DNA from: Defluviitaleaceae bacterium
Lineage (GTDB): Bacteria; Bacillota; Clostridia; Lachnospirales; WQUN01
Assembly (NCBI GenBank): GCA_009781765.1
Contig: WQVC01000003.1
Coordinates: 1 to 61,812, forward strand
Direction: 5' to 3'
Length of the DNA stretch: 61,812 nucleotides
The notes below the pieces were generated by a model, which saw nothing but the letters and a program-made list of their open reading frames with translations, had not been told where the DNA came from and searched no databases. The stretch's first letter is position 1. Each line of letters begins with the position of its first letter. This document shows, one piece after another, positions 51,300 through 60,056 of the stretch. Both the position numbers and the translations under genes were made by a program.

Positions 51300-52003
51300 T
51301 ATCTGATGTGCGTTACTACGGCAGGCACTATCGGAAAGCGGTCAACGATTGTCAGGCAGTCCCCGGCATAAACATTTATATACCCAACCGGAGAATTTCG
51401 AAGCTCCCTCGCAAAGACTAAGCCCAGAGTACCGTTAATACCTTCTACCCCAACCATCTCGTCGTTAGCGTATGCAATGCAAAGAGCCTCCATAAACGCC
51501 GCAATCCTAAGCTCAACACCAAGATTTCGCATTATCTCTCCTGTCGGGAGCACGCTCGCCCTATCCTCATGGCGACCGGAATTATTGCGTCTGAAATAAG
51601 TATCTCCCCCGGCATGAAACAATCCGGAATTCGGGCGATAGGGTAATGTTACGCTTGTACTTACATTTATGCCTCTTGCCGGCTCCTCACTCCACAGTTG
51701 CCCTGATGACAGCCTGGCATTGCCGAGATGACTGAAAATAATAGCATTCGCTCCAATTGTCCCTGTAGGCATCTGTGAGCCGTCAGCTGTCCAAACAGAA
51801 ACTGTGGCAATCATGTCATCTCCGCGCCCGAAACAATCAAGAATTGCTTGATTTTGAAATGTCCTGCCAATAGCCGAAAACGTGCGTACCTGCGAACGCC
51901 GTTGAGTCCAACCCGGAATAGCATACACCGTCAACGACGCCCCCAACATAACACACAACAACAACACACATGCAACTGCCTTTAAAACAAATTTCTTTTT
52001 CAT
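51299..52003 (-). CDS. Secreted protein heading the lipoprotein array
   Basis: 234 residues. Signal peptide to about residue 28 (VMLGASLTVYA). No cysteine lipobox, so the protein is probably released or wall-associated. No family recognised. Beta-rich middle; the end VGYINVYAGDCLTIVDRFPI echoes the YINVYDFDGVTVID ending of the lipoproteins, so all five may share an ancestor or a binding surface. GGGAGG precedes the ATG. The promoter upstream has a G8 tract in its spacer. Confidence 0.72.
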   Translation of the reverse strand: MKKKFVLKAVACVLLLCVMLGASLTVYAIPGWTQRRSQVRTFSAIGRTFQNQAILDCFGRGDDMIATVSVWTADGSQMPTGTIGANAIIFSHLGNARLSSGQLWSEEPARGINVSTSVTLPYRPNSGLFHAGGDTYFRRNNSGRHEDRASVLPTGEIMRNLGVELRIAAFMEALCIAYANDEMVGVEGINGTLGLVFARELRNSPVGYINVYAGDCLTIVDRFPIVPAVVTHIR

Positions 52004-52039
52004 AACTAAATTCCTCCCTTATAGGTTTTTATTTTCCAT

Positions 52040-52067
52040 ATTCTACCCCCCCCTCAATGCTTGTCAA
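52040..52067 (-). promoter_or_regulatory. Promoter with G8 tract in the spacer
   Basis: TTGACA (52062-52067), 16-base spacer, TAGAAT (52040-52045). Eight consecutive G (52046-52053, C on the plus strand) lie in the spacer next to the -10, so one-base slippage would change the spacing. Confidence 0.65.
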
Positions 52068-52173
52068 TATATTTTCTGAATTTTATTCCAAATTTGCGAA
52101 ATTAAGCCAAATTTCCGCATCGTCGTGCATACGGTTCGGTAAACAGCAATTGAATCTCCGAAATAAATCACAC

Positions 52174-52218
52174 AAAAAAAACCTATCGGTAACCGCGCAG
52201 CTACCGATAGGTTTTTTT
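52174..52218. terminator. Bidirectional terminator in the divergent gap
   Basis: AAAAAAAACCTATCGGTA and TACCGATAGGTTTTTTT form a strong stem with U tracts both ways. No gene ends here: it lies between two divergent promoters. A related stem (CCTATCGGTA/TACCGATAG) ends the TetR gene at 60014. The rest of this 390-base gap holds no supported gene. Confidence 0.75.
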
Positions 52219-52394
52219 CGTACCGAAAATTCGCAACGAAAATAATTTTCGAACATCGCCGGAGCCGGCAAAATTACTTTTTGAAAAGCGGCGCACAGAC
52301 TTCATTTACTTTTCCCCCGCAAATATTCTATTGACAAAATCGGCAAGAATGTGGGAAAGTGTACTGTGCTTTAAATTGAAGGGGAGGGTCAACC

Positions 52395-53990
52395 GTGCGA
52401 CAGGTTTTTATCAGTCACTCGTCCGCAGATAAGCCTTTGGCGGACAAAGTTGTTACCAATTTGGAGGATAACGGAATCCCGTGTTGGATAGCACCCAGAG
52501 ATATTCCCGCCGGTGCAAATTACGCCGGCGAAATTTCAAAAGGCATTCGTGAATGCCCTGTGCTTCTTTTGGTGTACAGCGAAAATTCAAACTCATCCGA
52601 CGCCGTAAAACGGGAAGTCGAAATCGCTTTTAACGAAAAACGAACAATTATTCCGCTTCGCATTCACGATATTCCGCCCTGCGACGAACTTAATTTCTTT
52701 CTGGCGGGAGTGCAGTGGTGGGACGTTTCGCCGGATTGGCTTGCAATCGGCGAACTTATTCACGATATAGGCCGCGTACTTAATGTAAAAGTCGCCGATA
52801 CTCCGCCGATTACGCCGATTGCGGTTTCTCCGCCGCCGCCCGAAAAAAAACGCCGAAGCGTCGGCAAGACGATTTTCAAAACCGTAGCGGGGCTTATTTT
52901 GATTGGCGCGATTGCAACCGCCGCGTATTTTATTGTGCAAAATAATCTGCTGCCCGACCAGCTTGACTTCATTCCCGTCGGGCGCACTGTCGAGCCCCAA
53001 GCCGACTCGTACGAACATTACGAACAGTACGAAGCTCTCATCGTATATCTTGACGACCTTGAAATTCCCGACGACGGCGAAATCGAACCCTATGTACCGG
53101 AAGTACCGCCGGAAATCCCCGAAGAACCCGACGCTCCCGAAATCGAAAGCCGCCCGTTAATGGAGGTCGCGCCGTGGTTTGAGCGCGGCAGCAACCGCAT
53201 ATCAACCGGAAACATCACGCTGCGCGGCGAAGCGTTTTCCGGCGCGATTACCGTAACTCATCATACCGATACATGGTCGCATCACAACCTCGACGAACGA
53301 TTTTCAACCTTCACGGCAATTGTCGGCAAAATCGACGATTCCGGCACAGCTCCGCGAGCCGTTCGCATTTTGGGCGACGGCACAGAGCTGTTTTCCGCCA
53401 TCATAACGGAAGACATCGAGCCGACGGAAATTTCCCTCGACGTAGCGGGCGTTTCAACCCTGCGCATCGAAGCCGACGCCCGAACCGCCGGCGTAAACGA
53501 CCCCGTTGTGGGCGTTGCATTTGCCGACGCCGCGCTGCAGCTTGTGTACGGCGTGTCCCCCACCCCCACTCCGCGCCCGCCGGTTCTGCTCGACGGTCGT
53601 CCGCTGATGGAAGTTGCGCCGTGGTTCGAACGCGCAAACAATCGCATCGGTACAAATAACGTAACTATGCGCGGGCAAAGTTTTTCCGGCGCAATCAGCG
53701 TAACCCATCACACCGAAACATGGTCGCATCACAACCTCGACGACCGATTCACAACCATTTCCGGCGTTATCGGCAGAGTGGACGGCACCGGCGTTGCGCC
53801 GCGCACCGTTCGCTTTATGAGCGACGACGAAGAACTTTTCTCGTTTCTCGTAACCGAAAACACCCCGCCCACCGATTTTCTCATCAATGTAACGGGGGTT
53901 ACAACGCTCCGCATAGACGTTGGCGCGCGCGCCACCGGCATACGTGAAGCGGCGGTCGGTATTGCCATCGCGGATGCTGTTATTGAATAA
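52395..53990 (+). CDS. TIR-transmembrane-NPCBM protein
   Basis: 531 residues. A TIR_2-type domain (about 1-125): RQVFISHSSADKPLADKVV, GIPCWIAPRDIPAGANYA, and VKREVEIAFNEKRTIIPLRI with the conserved glutamate. A Pro-rich basic linker leads to a membrane helix (about 163-183, TVAGLILIGAIATAAYFIV). Outside, an acidic Pro-rich stalk carries two repeats (253-385 and 402-531), each starting RPLMEVAPWFER and containing TWSHHNLD and STLRIE/TTLRID, resembling NPCBM carbohydrate-binding modules. TIR domains signal through NAD cleavage or protein contact. The GTG has GGGGAGGG upstream. Confidence 0.85.
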   Translation: MRQVFISHSSADKPLADKVVTNLEDNGIPCWIAPRDIPAGANYAGEISKGIRECPVLLLVYSENSNSSDAVKREVEIAFNEKRTIIPLRIHDIPPCDELNFFLAGVQWWDVSPDWLAIGELIHDIGRVLNVKVADTPPITPIAVSPPPPEKKRRSVGKTIFKTVAGLILIGAIATAAYFIVQNNLLPDQLDFIPVGRTVEPQADSYEHYEQYEALIVYLDDLEIPDDGEIEPYVPEVPPEIPEEPDAPEIESRPLMEVAPWFERGSNRISTGNITLRGEAFSGAITVTHHTDTWSHHNLDERFSTFTAIVGKIDDSGTAPRAVRILGDGTELFSAIITEDIEPTEISLDVAGVSTLRIEADARTAGVNDPVVGVAFADAALQLVYGVSPTPTPRPPVLLDGRPLMEVAPWFERANNRIGTNNVTMRGQSFSGAISVTHHTETWSHHNLDDRFTTISGVIGRVDGTGVAPRTVRFMSDDEELFSFLVTENTPPTDFLINVTGVTTLRIDVGARATGIREAAVGIAIADAVIE

Positions 53991-54056
53991 AGACGCAATT
54001 CCGAAGCCCATCAAAATTTCCGCTCATAAAACTTTGATTTTTTTGGGGTGATTTTT

Positions 54057-55340
54057 TTGGAAAGCAAACTGATAGGAAAAAAAATCCACAGACTTACAGT
54101 GATAAAAAAGAACGAAAGCAGAAAAGATTGTTTTGATTGTATATGTGATTGCGGCAATACGGTCACTGTACACGGGTCAAGCCTTAGAAAGAAGCCACCC
54201 ATAAAATCTTGCGGTTGCCTTGCCGCAGAACGAGAAAGCAAACTGATAGGAAAAAAACACTACAGACTTACAGTGATAAAAAAGAACGAAAGCAAAGAGG
54301 ACTATTTTGATTGTATATGTGATTGCGGCAATACGGTCACTATAAACGGGTCAAGCCTTAGAAAGAAGCCGTCACCCACAAAATCTTGCGGTTGCCTCAG
54401 AGCAGAACGAATCAGAGACTTAACAGGCAAAAAATTCGGCAAACTTACCGTGCTCAAAAAAAGTGATGTTAAAAAGCGCGGGCGCAATATGTGGGACTGT
54501 ATATGCGATTGCGGAAACAAAGCCACTGTACTCGGTGCAAATTTAGAAAAGGGGGTCACAAAATCATGCGGATGCCTTAGTAAAGTGCCGCACGAACATA
54601 TGCTGGGTAAAAAATTCGGCAGACTTACTGTAGTTCGCATGAGTAATATCAAAAAATACGGTTACACTGCGTGGGAATGCATATGCGAATGCGGAAATGA
54701 AACCATTGTGTCCGGTACGATATTAAGACAAGGTGACACTCTATCTTGCGGTTGCCTCAGAACAGAGGCATGTCAACGGGGTATAGTAAAAGCAAGGACA
54801 AAACTTGACTCCACCCGTGTTGACGGCGTACTGACTGCAGCACTTGATAAAAAAATGCTCAAAAACAACAAAAGCGGAGTCAAGGGTGTATGCTTCGCAA
54901 ATAAAGCGCAGAAGTGGCTTGCAGCTATAGGAATAAACAATAAACAAATTCGGTTAGGGGCTTTCGATAATTTTGAGGACGCAGTGGAAGCTCGCAAAAA
55001 AGCTGAAGAGAAATATTTCAAGCCTTTTTTAGACAAGCGCAAAGCGGAAGAATCGCAAACAGCAAGGGCAAAACTCGACTCCACCTGTGTTGATGGCGTA
55101 AGGACTGCAGCACTTGATAAAAAAGTGCCGAAAAACAACAAAAGCGGAATCAAAGGTGTATGCTTCTTAAATAGTACGCAGAAGTGGCTTGCAACTATAG
55201 GAATAAACAATAAACAAATTCGGTTAGGGGCTTTCAATAATATCGAGGACGCAGCGGAAGCTCGCAAAAAAGCTGAAGAGAAATATTTCAAGCCTTTTTT
55301 GGACAAGCGCGAAACGGAAAAATCGCAAACTCACGAATAG
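54057..55340 (+). CDS. Zinc-repeat and AP2-domain DNA-binding protein
   Basis: 427 residues. Four zinc-ribbon-like repeats of about 55 residues (core LTVIKKNE, DCICDCGN, SCGCL; cysteines in CxCxCG and CGC) are followed by two AP2-type domains (SGVKGVCF...KWLAAIGI...KQIRLGAFDNFEDAVEARKK). These modules occur in phage and intron homing endonucleases, but there is no HNH or other nuclease motif here. Repeats one and two, and the two AP2 halves, are nearly identical, indicating recent internal duplication. TTG 54057 is preferred: GGGGTGAT lies just upstream; a GTG at 54048 has no site. Confidence 0.8.
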   Translation: MESKLIGKKIHRLTVIKKNESRKDCFDCICDCGNTVTVHGSSLRKKPPIKSCGCLAAERESKLIGKKHYRLTVIKKNESKEDYFDCICDCGNTVTINGSSLRKKPSPTKSCGCLRAERIRDLTGKKFGKLTVLKKSDVKKRGRNMWDCICDCGNKATVLGANLEKGVTKSCGCLSKVPHEHMLGKKFGRLTVVRMSNIKKYGYTAWECICECGNETIVSGTILRQGDTLSCGCLRTEACQRGIVKARTKLDSTRVDGVLTAALDKKMLKNNKSGVKGVCFANKAQKWLAAIGINNKQIRLGAFDNFEDAVEARKKAEEKYFKPFLDKRKAEESQTARAKLDSTCVDGVRTAALDKKVPKNNKSGIKGVCFLNSTQKWLATIGINNKQIRLGAFNNIEDAAEARKKAEEKYFKPFLDKRETEKSQTHE

Positions 55341-55386
55341 TCCGATATATTGAGAAGCCGTACTCGGAAGAGGAGATTCCCCCCTG

Positions 55387-57696
55387 ATGCCGAAGCCCGT
55401 AAAAATCTCTGTTCATAAGATAGTGGATTTAATTTTGCGTTCGGGCGACATCGACAGCCGCTTCGGAGATTCTTCCGCAATGTACAAGGGCGCGGCGGCG
55501 CATCGCAAGTTGCAAAAGGGCGAGGGCTACAAAAAAGAAGTCGCGTTGAAATTCGAAACGGAAATTGACGGCATCGCGGTGGTCATTCAGGGGCGCGCGG
55601 ACGGAATAATTCACGGCGCAACGGAGGGCATCTCGCCCGGCGCGATTATCATCGACGAAATAAAAACGACGACCCTCCCGCTCGATTATCTGTTTAATCA
55701 GCATTTGCAACATTTGGCGCAGGCGAAATGTTACGCATGTATGTATTTGCATTCGCTCGAAAATCCGCTTTTCAACACTCTCCCGGAGCAAATCACGATA
55801 CGTTTAACATATTTTCAGCTCGATACCGAGGAAATTCGCCGGCACGAATTCCCCTTCACGGCGGATGAAGTCCGCGCGTTTTTTGCTGACCTTTTGGAGA
55901 AATACGGCATATGGTTGCGCTTCGAGCGCGATTGGAAGGCGCAGCGAGATGCATCTTGTGTTGCGGCGGAATTTCCGTTTCCGTGGCGCAAGGGGCAGCG
56001 CGAATTTGCGGCACTGGCGTATCGTGCGATTTCCGCGCAAAAAAAGCTGTACGTCGCCGCACCGACCGGCATCGGCAAAACGCTTTCGGCATTATTTCCG
56101 GCGGTTAAGGCAATCGGAAAATGCGAAAAAATTTTTTATCTTACGGCGAAAACAATCACCCGCACCGTCGCGGAAGACGCGCTGAAACATTTAACAACAC
56201 GCGGGCTTCGCTTCAAGTCGATTACGCTTCGCGCAAAAGATAAAATTTGCCCGGCGCATCGCGAAGGGCAGGCCTGCACGCCGGATTCCTGCCCCAACGC
56301 CCGCGGGCATTTCGACCGCATAAACGACGCGCTGTGGGATTTGCTCAACGCCGTCGATTTAATTACGCCCGCCGAAGTCGCGGAATTTGCGCAAAAGCAC
56401 AGCGTTTGCCCGCACGAATTCGCGCTCGACGCGGCACTGCATTGCGACCTTATAATCGGTGATTATAATCATGTTTTCGACCCGTCGGTGTATTTGCGGC
56501 GGTTTTTTAATACCTCCGGCGACTACGTTTTTCTTATCGACGAGGCACATAATCTTGCCGACCGCGTACGCGATATGTACACGGCAACTTTAAGCAAAGG
56601 CGCGTTCGGGGGAATTTTTCGTCGCCTGAAAGACAAAAATCCCGAAGCGGCGGCATTGCGGAAAATCTCGCGAAAAATCAACACATTTATGGCAGACCTT
56701 CGAACCGACATTCCGGCGGAAAACCCCGCTCTGCTCGAAGAAAACGACCCCGCCCTTCTCGCGCTTGCGGAAAATTTTTTTCGCACCGCCGGAGAATGGC
56801 TTAAAATTCACGCCGGCCACGAGATGTACAGCGAAATTTTAAACCTGTATTTCGACGCAAATATGTACATGCTGATTTCCGAACTCTACGACCAACATTT
56901 CACAACCCTGACGGAAACTCGCGGCAGCGACGTTTTAATCAGCCTGTTTTGCCTCGACCCGTCGGGAGTAATTGCCGCCGGGCTGTCGCGAGGCATATCC
57001 GCGATTTTGTTTTCCGCGACGCTTACGCCCCTCGATTACTACCGCGAAATTCTGGGCGGAACGCCCGACGACACCGCAATCGCCCTCCCCTCACCCTTCG
57101 ACCCGTCGCGTTTGAAAATCGTAATCCGGCGCGACATTTCCGCAAAATACGCACACCGCGAGCAAAGTTACGTTCCGATTGCCGAGGCAATTCACGCCGC
57201 CGTTGCCGAAAAACCCGGCAATTATCTGGCATTTTTCCCGTCGTACGATTACATGAACAAAGTTTCGGCGATTTTTTACGAAAACTACCCGACCGTCAAA
57301 ACTCTCGTTCAAACAAGCGACATGACCGAGGACGAACGCGCCGATTTTTTGGCGCGATTCTCCGCCGACAACACAGAGGCTCTTGTCGGCTTCACCGTGT
57401 TGGGCGGAATTTTTTCCGAAGGCATCGACTTAACCGGCGACCGTTTAATCGGCGCGATTATTGTAAGCGCAGGCATTCCGAAAATCAGTATGCGCTCGGA
57501 TAAAATTCGCGATTATTTCAACCGCAAAAACGGTCGCGGATATGATTTTGCCTATGTATTTCCCGGCATGAACAAGGTGCTTCAAGCCGCCGGGCGCGTA
57601 ATTCGAACCGAAACCGACGAAGGCATTGTTCTGCTTCTCGACAGCCGCTTTGCGACGGAAAAGTATCGGCAAATGTTTCCGGCGCATTGGGTGTGA
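55387..57696 (+). CDS. DinG/XPD-like helicase fused to PD-(D/E)XK nuclease
   Basis: 769 residues. The N-terminal 190 residues are a Cas4/RecB-type nuclease: GAAAHRKLQKGE, VIQGRADGIIHG, IIIDEIKTTTLPL and YLFNQHLQHLAQAKCYA. The rest is a superfamily 2 helicase with APTGIGKTLSALFPAVKA (Walker A), four cysteines like those of the XPD/DinG iron-sulfur cluster (ICPAHREGQACTPDSCPN), FLIDEAHNLADR (DEAH) and QAAGRVIRTETDEG. Such proteins occur alone in many Bacillota and are linked to DNA repair. It converges on feoB. ATG has GAGGAG about 13 bases upstream. Confidence 0.88.
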   Translation: MPKPVKISVHKIVDLILRSGDIDSRFGDSSAMYKGAAAHRKLQKGEGYKKEVALKFETEIDGIAVVIQGRADGIIHGATEGISPGAIIIDEIKTTTLPLDYLFNQHLQHLAQAKCYACMYLHSLENPLFNTLPEQITIRLTYFQLDTEEIRRHEFPFTADEVRAFFADLLEKYGIWLRFERDWKAQRDASCVAAEFPFPWRKGQREFAALAYRAISAQKKLYVAAPTGIGKTLSALFPAVKAIGKCEKIFYLTAKTITRTVAEDALKHLTTRGLRFKSITLRAKDKICPAHREGQACTPDSCPNARGHFDRINDALWDLLNAVDLITPAEVAEFAQKHSVCPHEFALDAALHCDLIIGDYNHVFDPSVYLRRFFNTSGDYVFLIDEAHNLADRVRDMYTATLSKGAFGGIFRRLKDKNPEAAALRKISRKINTFMADLRTDIPAENPALLEENDPALLALAENFFRTAGEWLKIHAGHEMYSEILNLYFDANMYMLISELYDQHFTTLTETRGSDVLISLFCLDPSGVIAAGLSRGISAILFSATLTPLDYYREILGGTPDDTAIALPSPFDPSRLKIVIRRDISAKYAHREQSYVPIAEAIHAAVAEKPGNYLAFFPSYDYMNKVSAIFYENYPTVKTLVQTSDMTEDERADFLARFSADNTEALVGFTVLGGIFSEGIDLTGDRLIGAIIVSAGIPKISMRSDKIRDYFNRKNGRGYDFAYVFPGMNKVLQAAGRVIRTETDEGIVLLLDSRFATEKYRQMFPAHWV

Positions 57697-57708
57697 ATTA
57701 CCCCGGGC

Positions 57709-57816
57709 GACCTCCGAAAACCCACGTTGAGCTGTGTCGCATCGCAGGAAAATGGCGGCTTCAGGCCATTTTCCGAGAAGCGACATATGCGAAAAGATGG
57801 GTTTTCAGAGGTCGCC
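57709..57816 (+). repeat. Palindromic repeat, family R copy 2
   Basis: Ends GGCGACCTCCGAAAACCCA and TGGGTTTTCAGAGGTCGCC with an interior TGTGTCGCATCGCAGGAAAA and CGACATATGCGAAAAG. It matches the reverse complement of the element at 40876-41011 and fills the gap between two convergent genes, where it may act as a terminator. Confidence 0.65.
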
Positions 57817-57817
57817 C

Positions 57818-59722
57818 CTACATAAGTAACTGCCCGATTTGATTAACCACTCCCCCGACGAAAATTGCAGCAACGATCGTTCCCGCAAAAATAATCAGCG
57901 CGAATTTTATTCCGAACTCTTTTGTCAAAACTCCGAAGACCGAAAGGCACGGCAAATACAAAAGCGAAACCACGCCCGCAACAAAAACCTGCAAGTACGT
58001 CAGGTCAAGCAAAAGCAGCGGCGCAACCGACATTTCCCGCCGAACAATGCCCAAAATAAGCGACACAACAGCTTCTTCCGGCATACCGAGCCATCCGCTT
58101 ACAACAAGCTGAACCTGCGGCTGATTTGCCAAAAGCTGAATAACGCCCGTTCCCGCCAAAACAGCCGCGAGAAAAACAGCGGCAAGCATAGGTAATTCCG
58201 CATCTTTCAAAAAATGTTTCATGCGAATAACGAGTTTGCGAAAATACGATTTCGGGTTCGGCATGAGAAGATTCGGCACTTCAATAATCAGCGGGTCAAC
58301 TTCGCCTTTTATGAGCTTTCCGGCAACAAGCGACACAACAACGAACATAAAAATCGCGAACAAAACCATCAACACCGACAATCGCCACGAAAACGCGCCC
58401 AACAACGCCGCCAACGCCCCGACCTGCGCAACGCACGGAATTGTAAAGCAAATTATTGCGGCGAGCATTTTTTTCTCTTTTTGGGTTGTGGCGGTTCGGC
58501 TTCCGAGAATAGCGGGAACGGCGCATCCCAATGCCAAAAACACGTGAATCAAACTTCCCCCCTGAACGCCGAGTTTCCGCATAATATTGTCGAACAATAC
58601 GCTCAGGCGCGGCAAGTATCCCGAATCCTCCAAAAATGTAATTGCCGCGTAAAACGAAAAAACGTACGGCAAAATCAAGGCAATTATCCACTGAAAACTG
58701 ATTACAAAAAGTCCGTACTCGCCAACCAGTACGTTCAGCAGAATTTCCGCAAATCCCCCCGAGTACGCTACATATTCAACCGACTGAAACGACCCGTCAA
58801 TGAGGGTGCGAAAGCCGGTATAAAAGCCGTCGTCGTAGTACAGCCGTCGATACGAAAGTGTCGTTCCGTCCGCGACAACGGCGGCAAAAATCCATTCGAA
58901 CACGCCGCGAAAAAACGGAATAATCAGCCCGTCCGTAAGCATAATAAGCGGCATTCGAAGCAGCCGTCCGCCGTACACAACAACGCCCACCAACGCCGCC
59001 ATCACAACAATCGCAATCGGTACGCCGGGAAAAGGCTTCATCATGTTGTCGCCAAGTCTGTCGATAAATTTCAAATTTACGTCATCTTTTTTCACAACGC
59101 GGCGAAAAATTTCTTTCGCGCTTTTCCACGAATCAACGGAATCAACATCTCCACACGTCGCACACTTGCCGCATCCGGAACATTTTTCCGCCGGGGATTT
59201 CAGCACGGCTTCCAATCGTTTTACAAGTTCATCAATCCCCTGCCCTTTCACGGCAACGGTTTTCACAACCGGTGCGCCGAGTTCTTTTTCAAGCAGTTCG
59301 ACATTGATGTTAATTCCGTGCCGCAAAGCCACGTCGGATAAATTCAGCGCGACAACCATCGGAATTTTGTATCGTTTAATCTCCAACGCCAAACGCAAAT
59401 TTCGTTCCAGGTTCGAAGCGTCAATCACGCAAATAATTGCTTCGGGGTTGCTTTGCGTAAAACGGGTCGCGACGGCCTCCGCCTCGGATGTAGGGGCAAG
59501 GGAATATGTACCCGGCACATCAATCAGCGTGTAATCGGTGTCGCCAATCGGAAAGCGACCCTCCGTGAACGTAACGGTTGTTCCGGCGTAGTTCGAACTG
59601 AGCGCGCGAATACCCGTAAGTTCGCTGAAAAAAATGCTTTTGCCTACGTTCGGGTTTCCCATAAGCAAAATTTTGTTTTTTATTTCTAATATCGCGGCAT
59701 CTTCGGACACGTGACAGCTCAT
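57818..59722 (-). CDS. feoB: Ferrous iron transporter FeoB
   Basis: 634 residues. GTPase domain with GNPNVGKSIFFSELTG (G1), LIDVPGTYSL (G3) and NLSD (G4), then two Gate domains within about eight membrane helices (FLALGCAVPAILGSRTAT, ICFTIPCVAQVGALAALLGA). It imports ferrous iron. Between the G domain and the first helix is a cysteine-rich stretch (KCSGCGKCATCGDVD, about residues 179-193) not usual for FeoB. It overlaps feoA by four bases. Confidence 0.94.
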   Translation of the reverse strand: MSCHVSEDAAILEIKNKILLMGNPNVGKSIFFSELTGIRALSSNYAGTTVTFTEGRFPIGDTDYTLIDVPGTYSLAPTSEAEAVATRFTQSNPEAIICVIDASNLERNLRLALEIKRYKIPMVVALNLSDVALRHGININVELLEKELGAPVVKTVAVKGQGIDELVKRLEAVLKSPAEKCSGCGKCATCGDVDSVDSWKSAKEIFRRVVKKDDVNLKFIDRLGDNMMKPFPGVPIAIVVMAALVGVVVYGGRLLRMPLIMLTDGLIIPFFRGVFEWIFAAVVADGTTLSYRRLYYDDGFYTGFRTLIDGSFQSVEYVAYSGGFAEILLNVLVGEYGLFVISFQWIIALILPYVFSFYAAITFLEDSGYLPRLSVLFDNIMRKLGVQGGSLIHVFLALGCAVPAILGSRTATTQKEKKMLAAIICFTIPCVAQVGALAALLGAFSWRLSVLMVLFAIFMFVVVSLVAGKLIKGEVDPLIIEVPNLLMPNPKSYFRKLVIRMKHFLKDAELPMLAAVFLAAVLAGTGVIQLLANQPQVQLVVSGWLGMPEEAVVSLILGIVRREMSVAPLLLLDLTYLQVFVAGVVSLLYLPCLSVFGVLTKEFGIKFALIIFAGTIVAAIFVGGVVNQIGQLLM

Positions 59723-59943
59723 TGCGGATTCACCCTTTCAACGCCGATTTGCATTGCAACGTCTTTTCCCACGGCTACGGAATACGCGCCTTCCACGCGA
59801 AGAAGCACAGGCCCGCCGAATATATAACGATTTTGAACGGTAACGTTCGTGCCGCGCCGCAAGCCCATGCCTTCAAGCAAGCTGATTTTCGGTACGGAAG
59901 TTATTCGGAACGCACCGCTTTTTCCCGCTGCATATAAATTCAT
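59719..59943 (-). CDS. feoA: FeoA-type iron transport protein
   Basis: 74 residues. SH3-like FeoA fold: ITSVPKISLLEGMGLRRGTN, VTVQNRYIFGGPVLLRVEG and SVAVGKDVAMQIGV. FeoA supports FeoB activity at the membrane. The ATG has GGAGGGGG eight bases upstream. It overlaps feoB by four bases and is preceded by its own promoter. Confidence 0.9.
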   Translation of the reverse strand: MNLYAAGKSGAFRITSVPKISLLEGMGLRRGTNVTVQNRYIFGGPVLLRVEGAYSVAVGKDVAMQIGVERVNPQ

Positions 59944-59970
59944 TTCAAAATCCCCCTCCGGTAAGTTATG

Positions 59971-60008
59971 ACTAACTTCATGTTAGCAGACACTAACTTT
60001 GCTGTCAA
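59971..60008 (-). promoter_or_regulatory. feoAB promoter with inverted-repeat operator
   Basis: TTGACA (60003-60008), 17-base spacer, TAACAT (59980-59985). An inverted repeat CTAAC-TTCAT-GTTAG (59972-59986) lies over the -10, and AAGTTAGT occurs twice in direct repeat. It resembles DtxR/MntR-type metalloregulator sites in outline. Confidence 0.65.
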
Positions 60009-60013
60009 GCAAA

Positions 60014-60056
60014 AACTCTATCGGTAGCCGGTTGGTTACCGATAGGTTTTTGTCGG
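60014..60056 (-). terminator. Terminator of the TetR gene
   Basis: CTATCGGTAACC and GGCTACCGATAG stem followed by AGTTTTTGC on the minus strand. Its left half encodes the last residues of the TetR protein. The feoA promoter starts directly after. Confidence 0.75.

Noticed and set aside
52321..52395. TTGACA at 52331 as promoter of the TIR gene
   Set aside because: No acceptable -10 box lies 16-18 bases downstream, so I did not call it.
58214..59341. Plus-strand open frame of 375 codons opposite feoB
   Set aside because: Highly basic, Asn/His/Arg-rich, no motif, and opposite a clear transporter gene.
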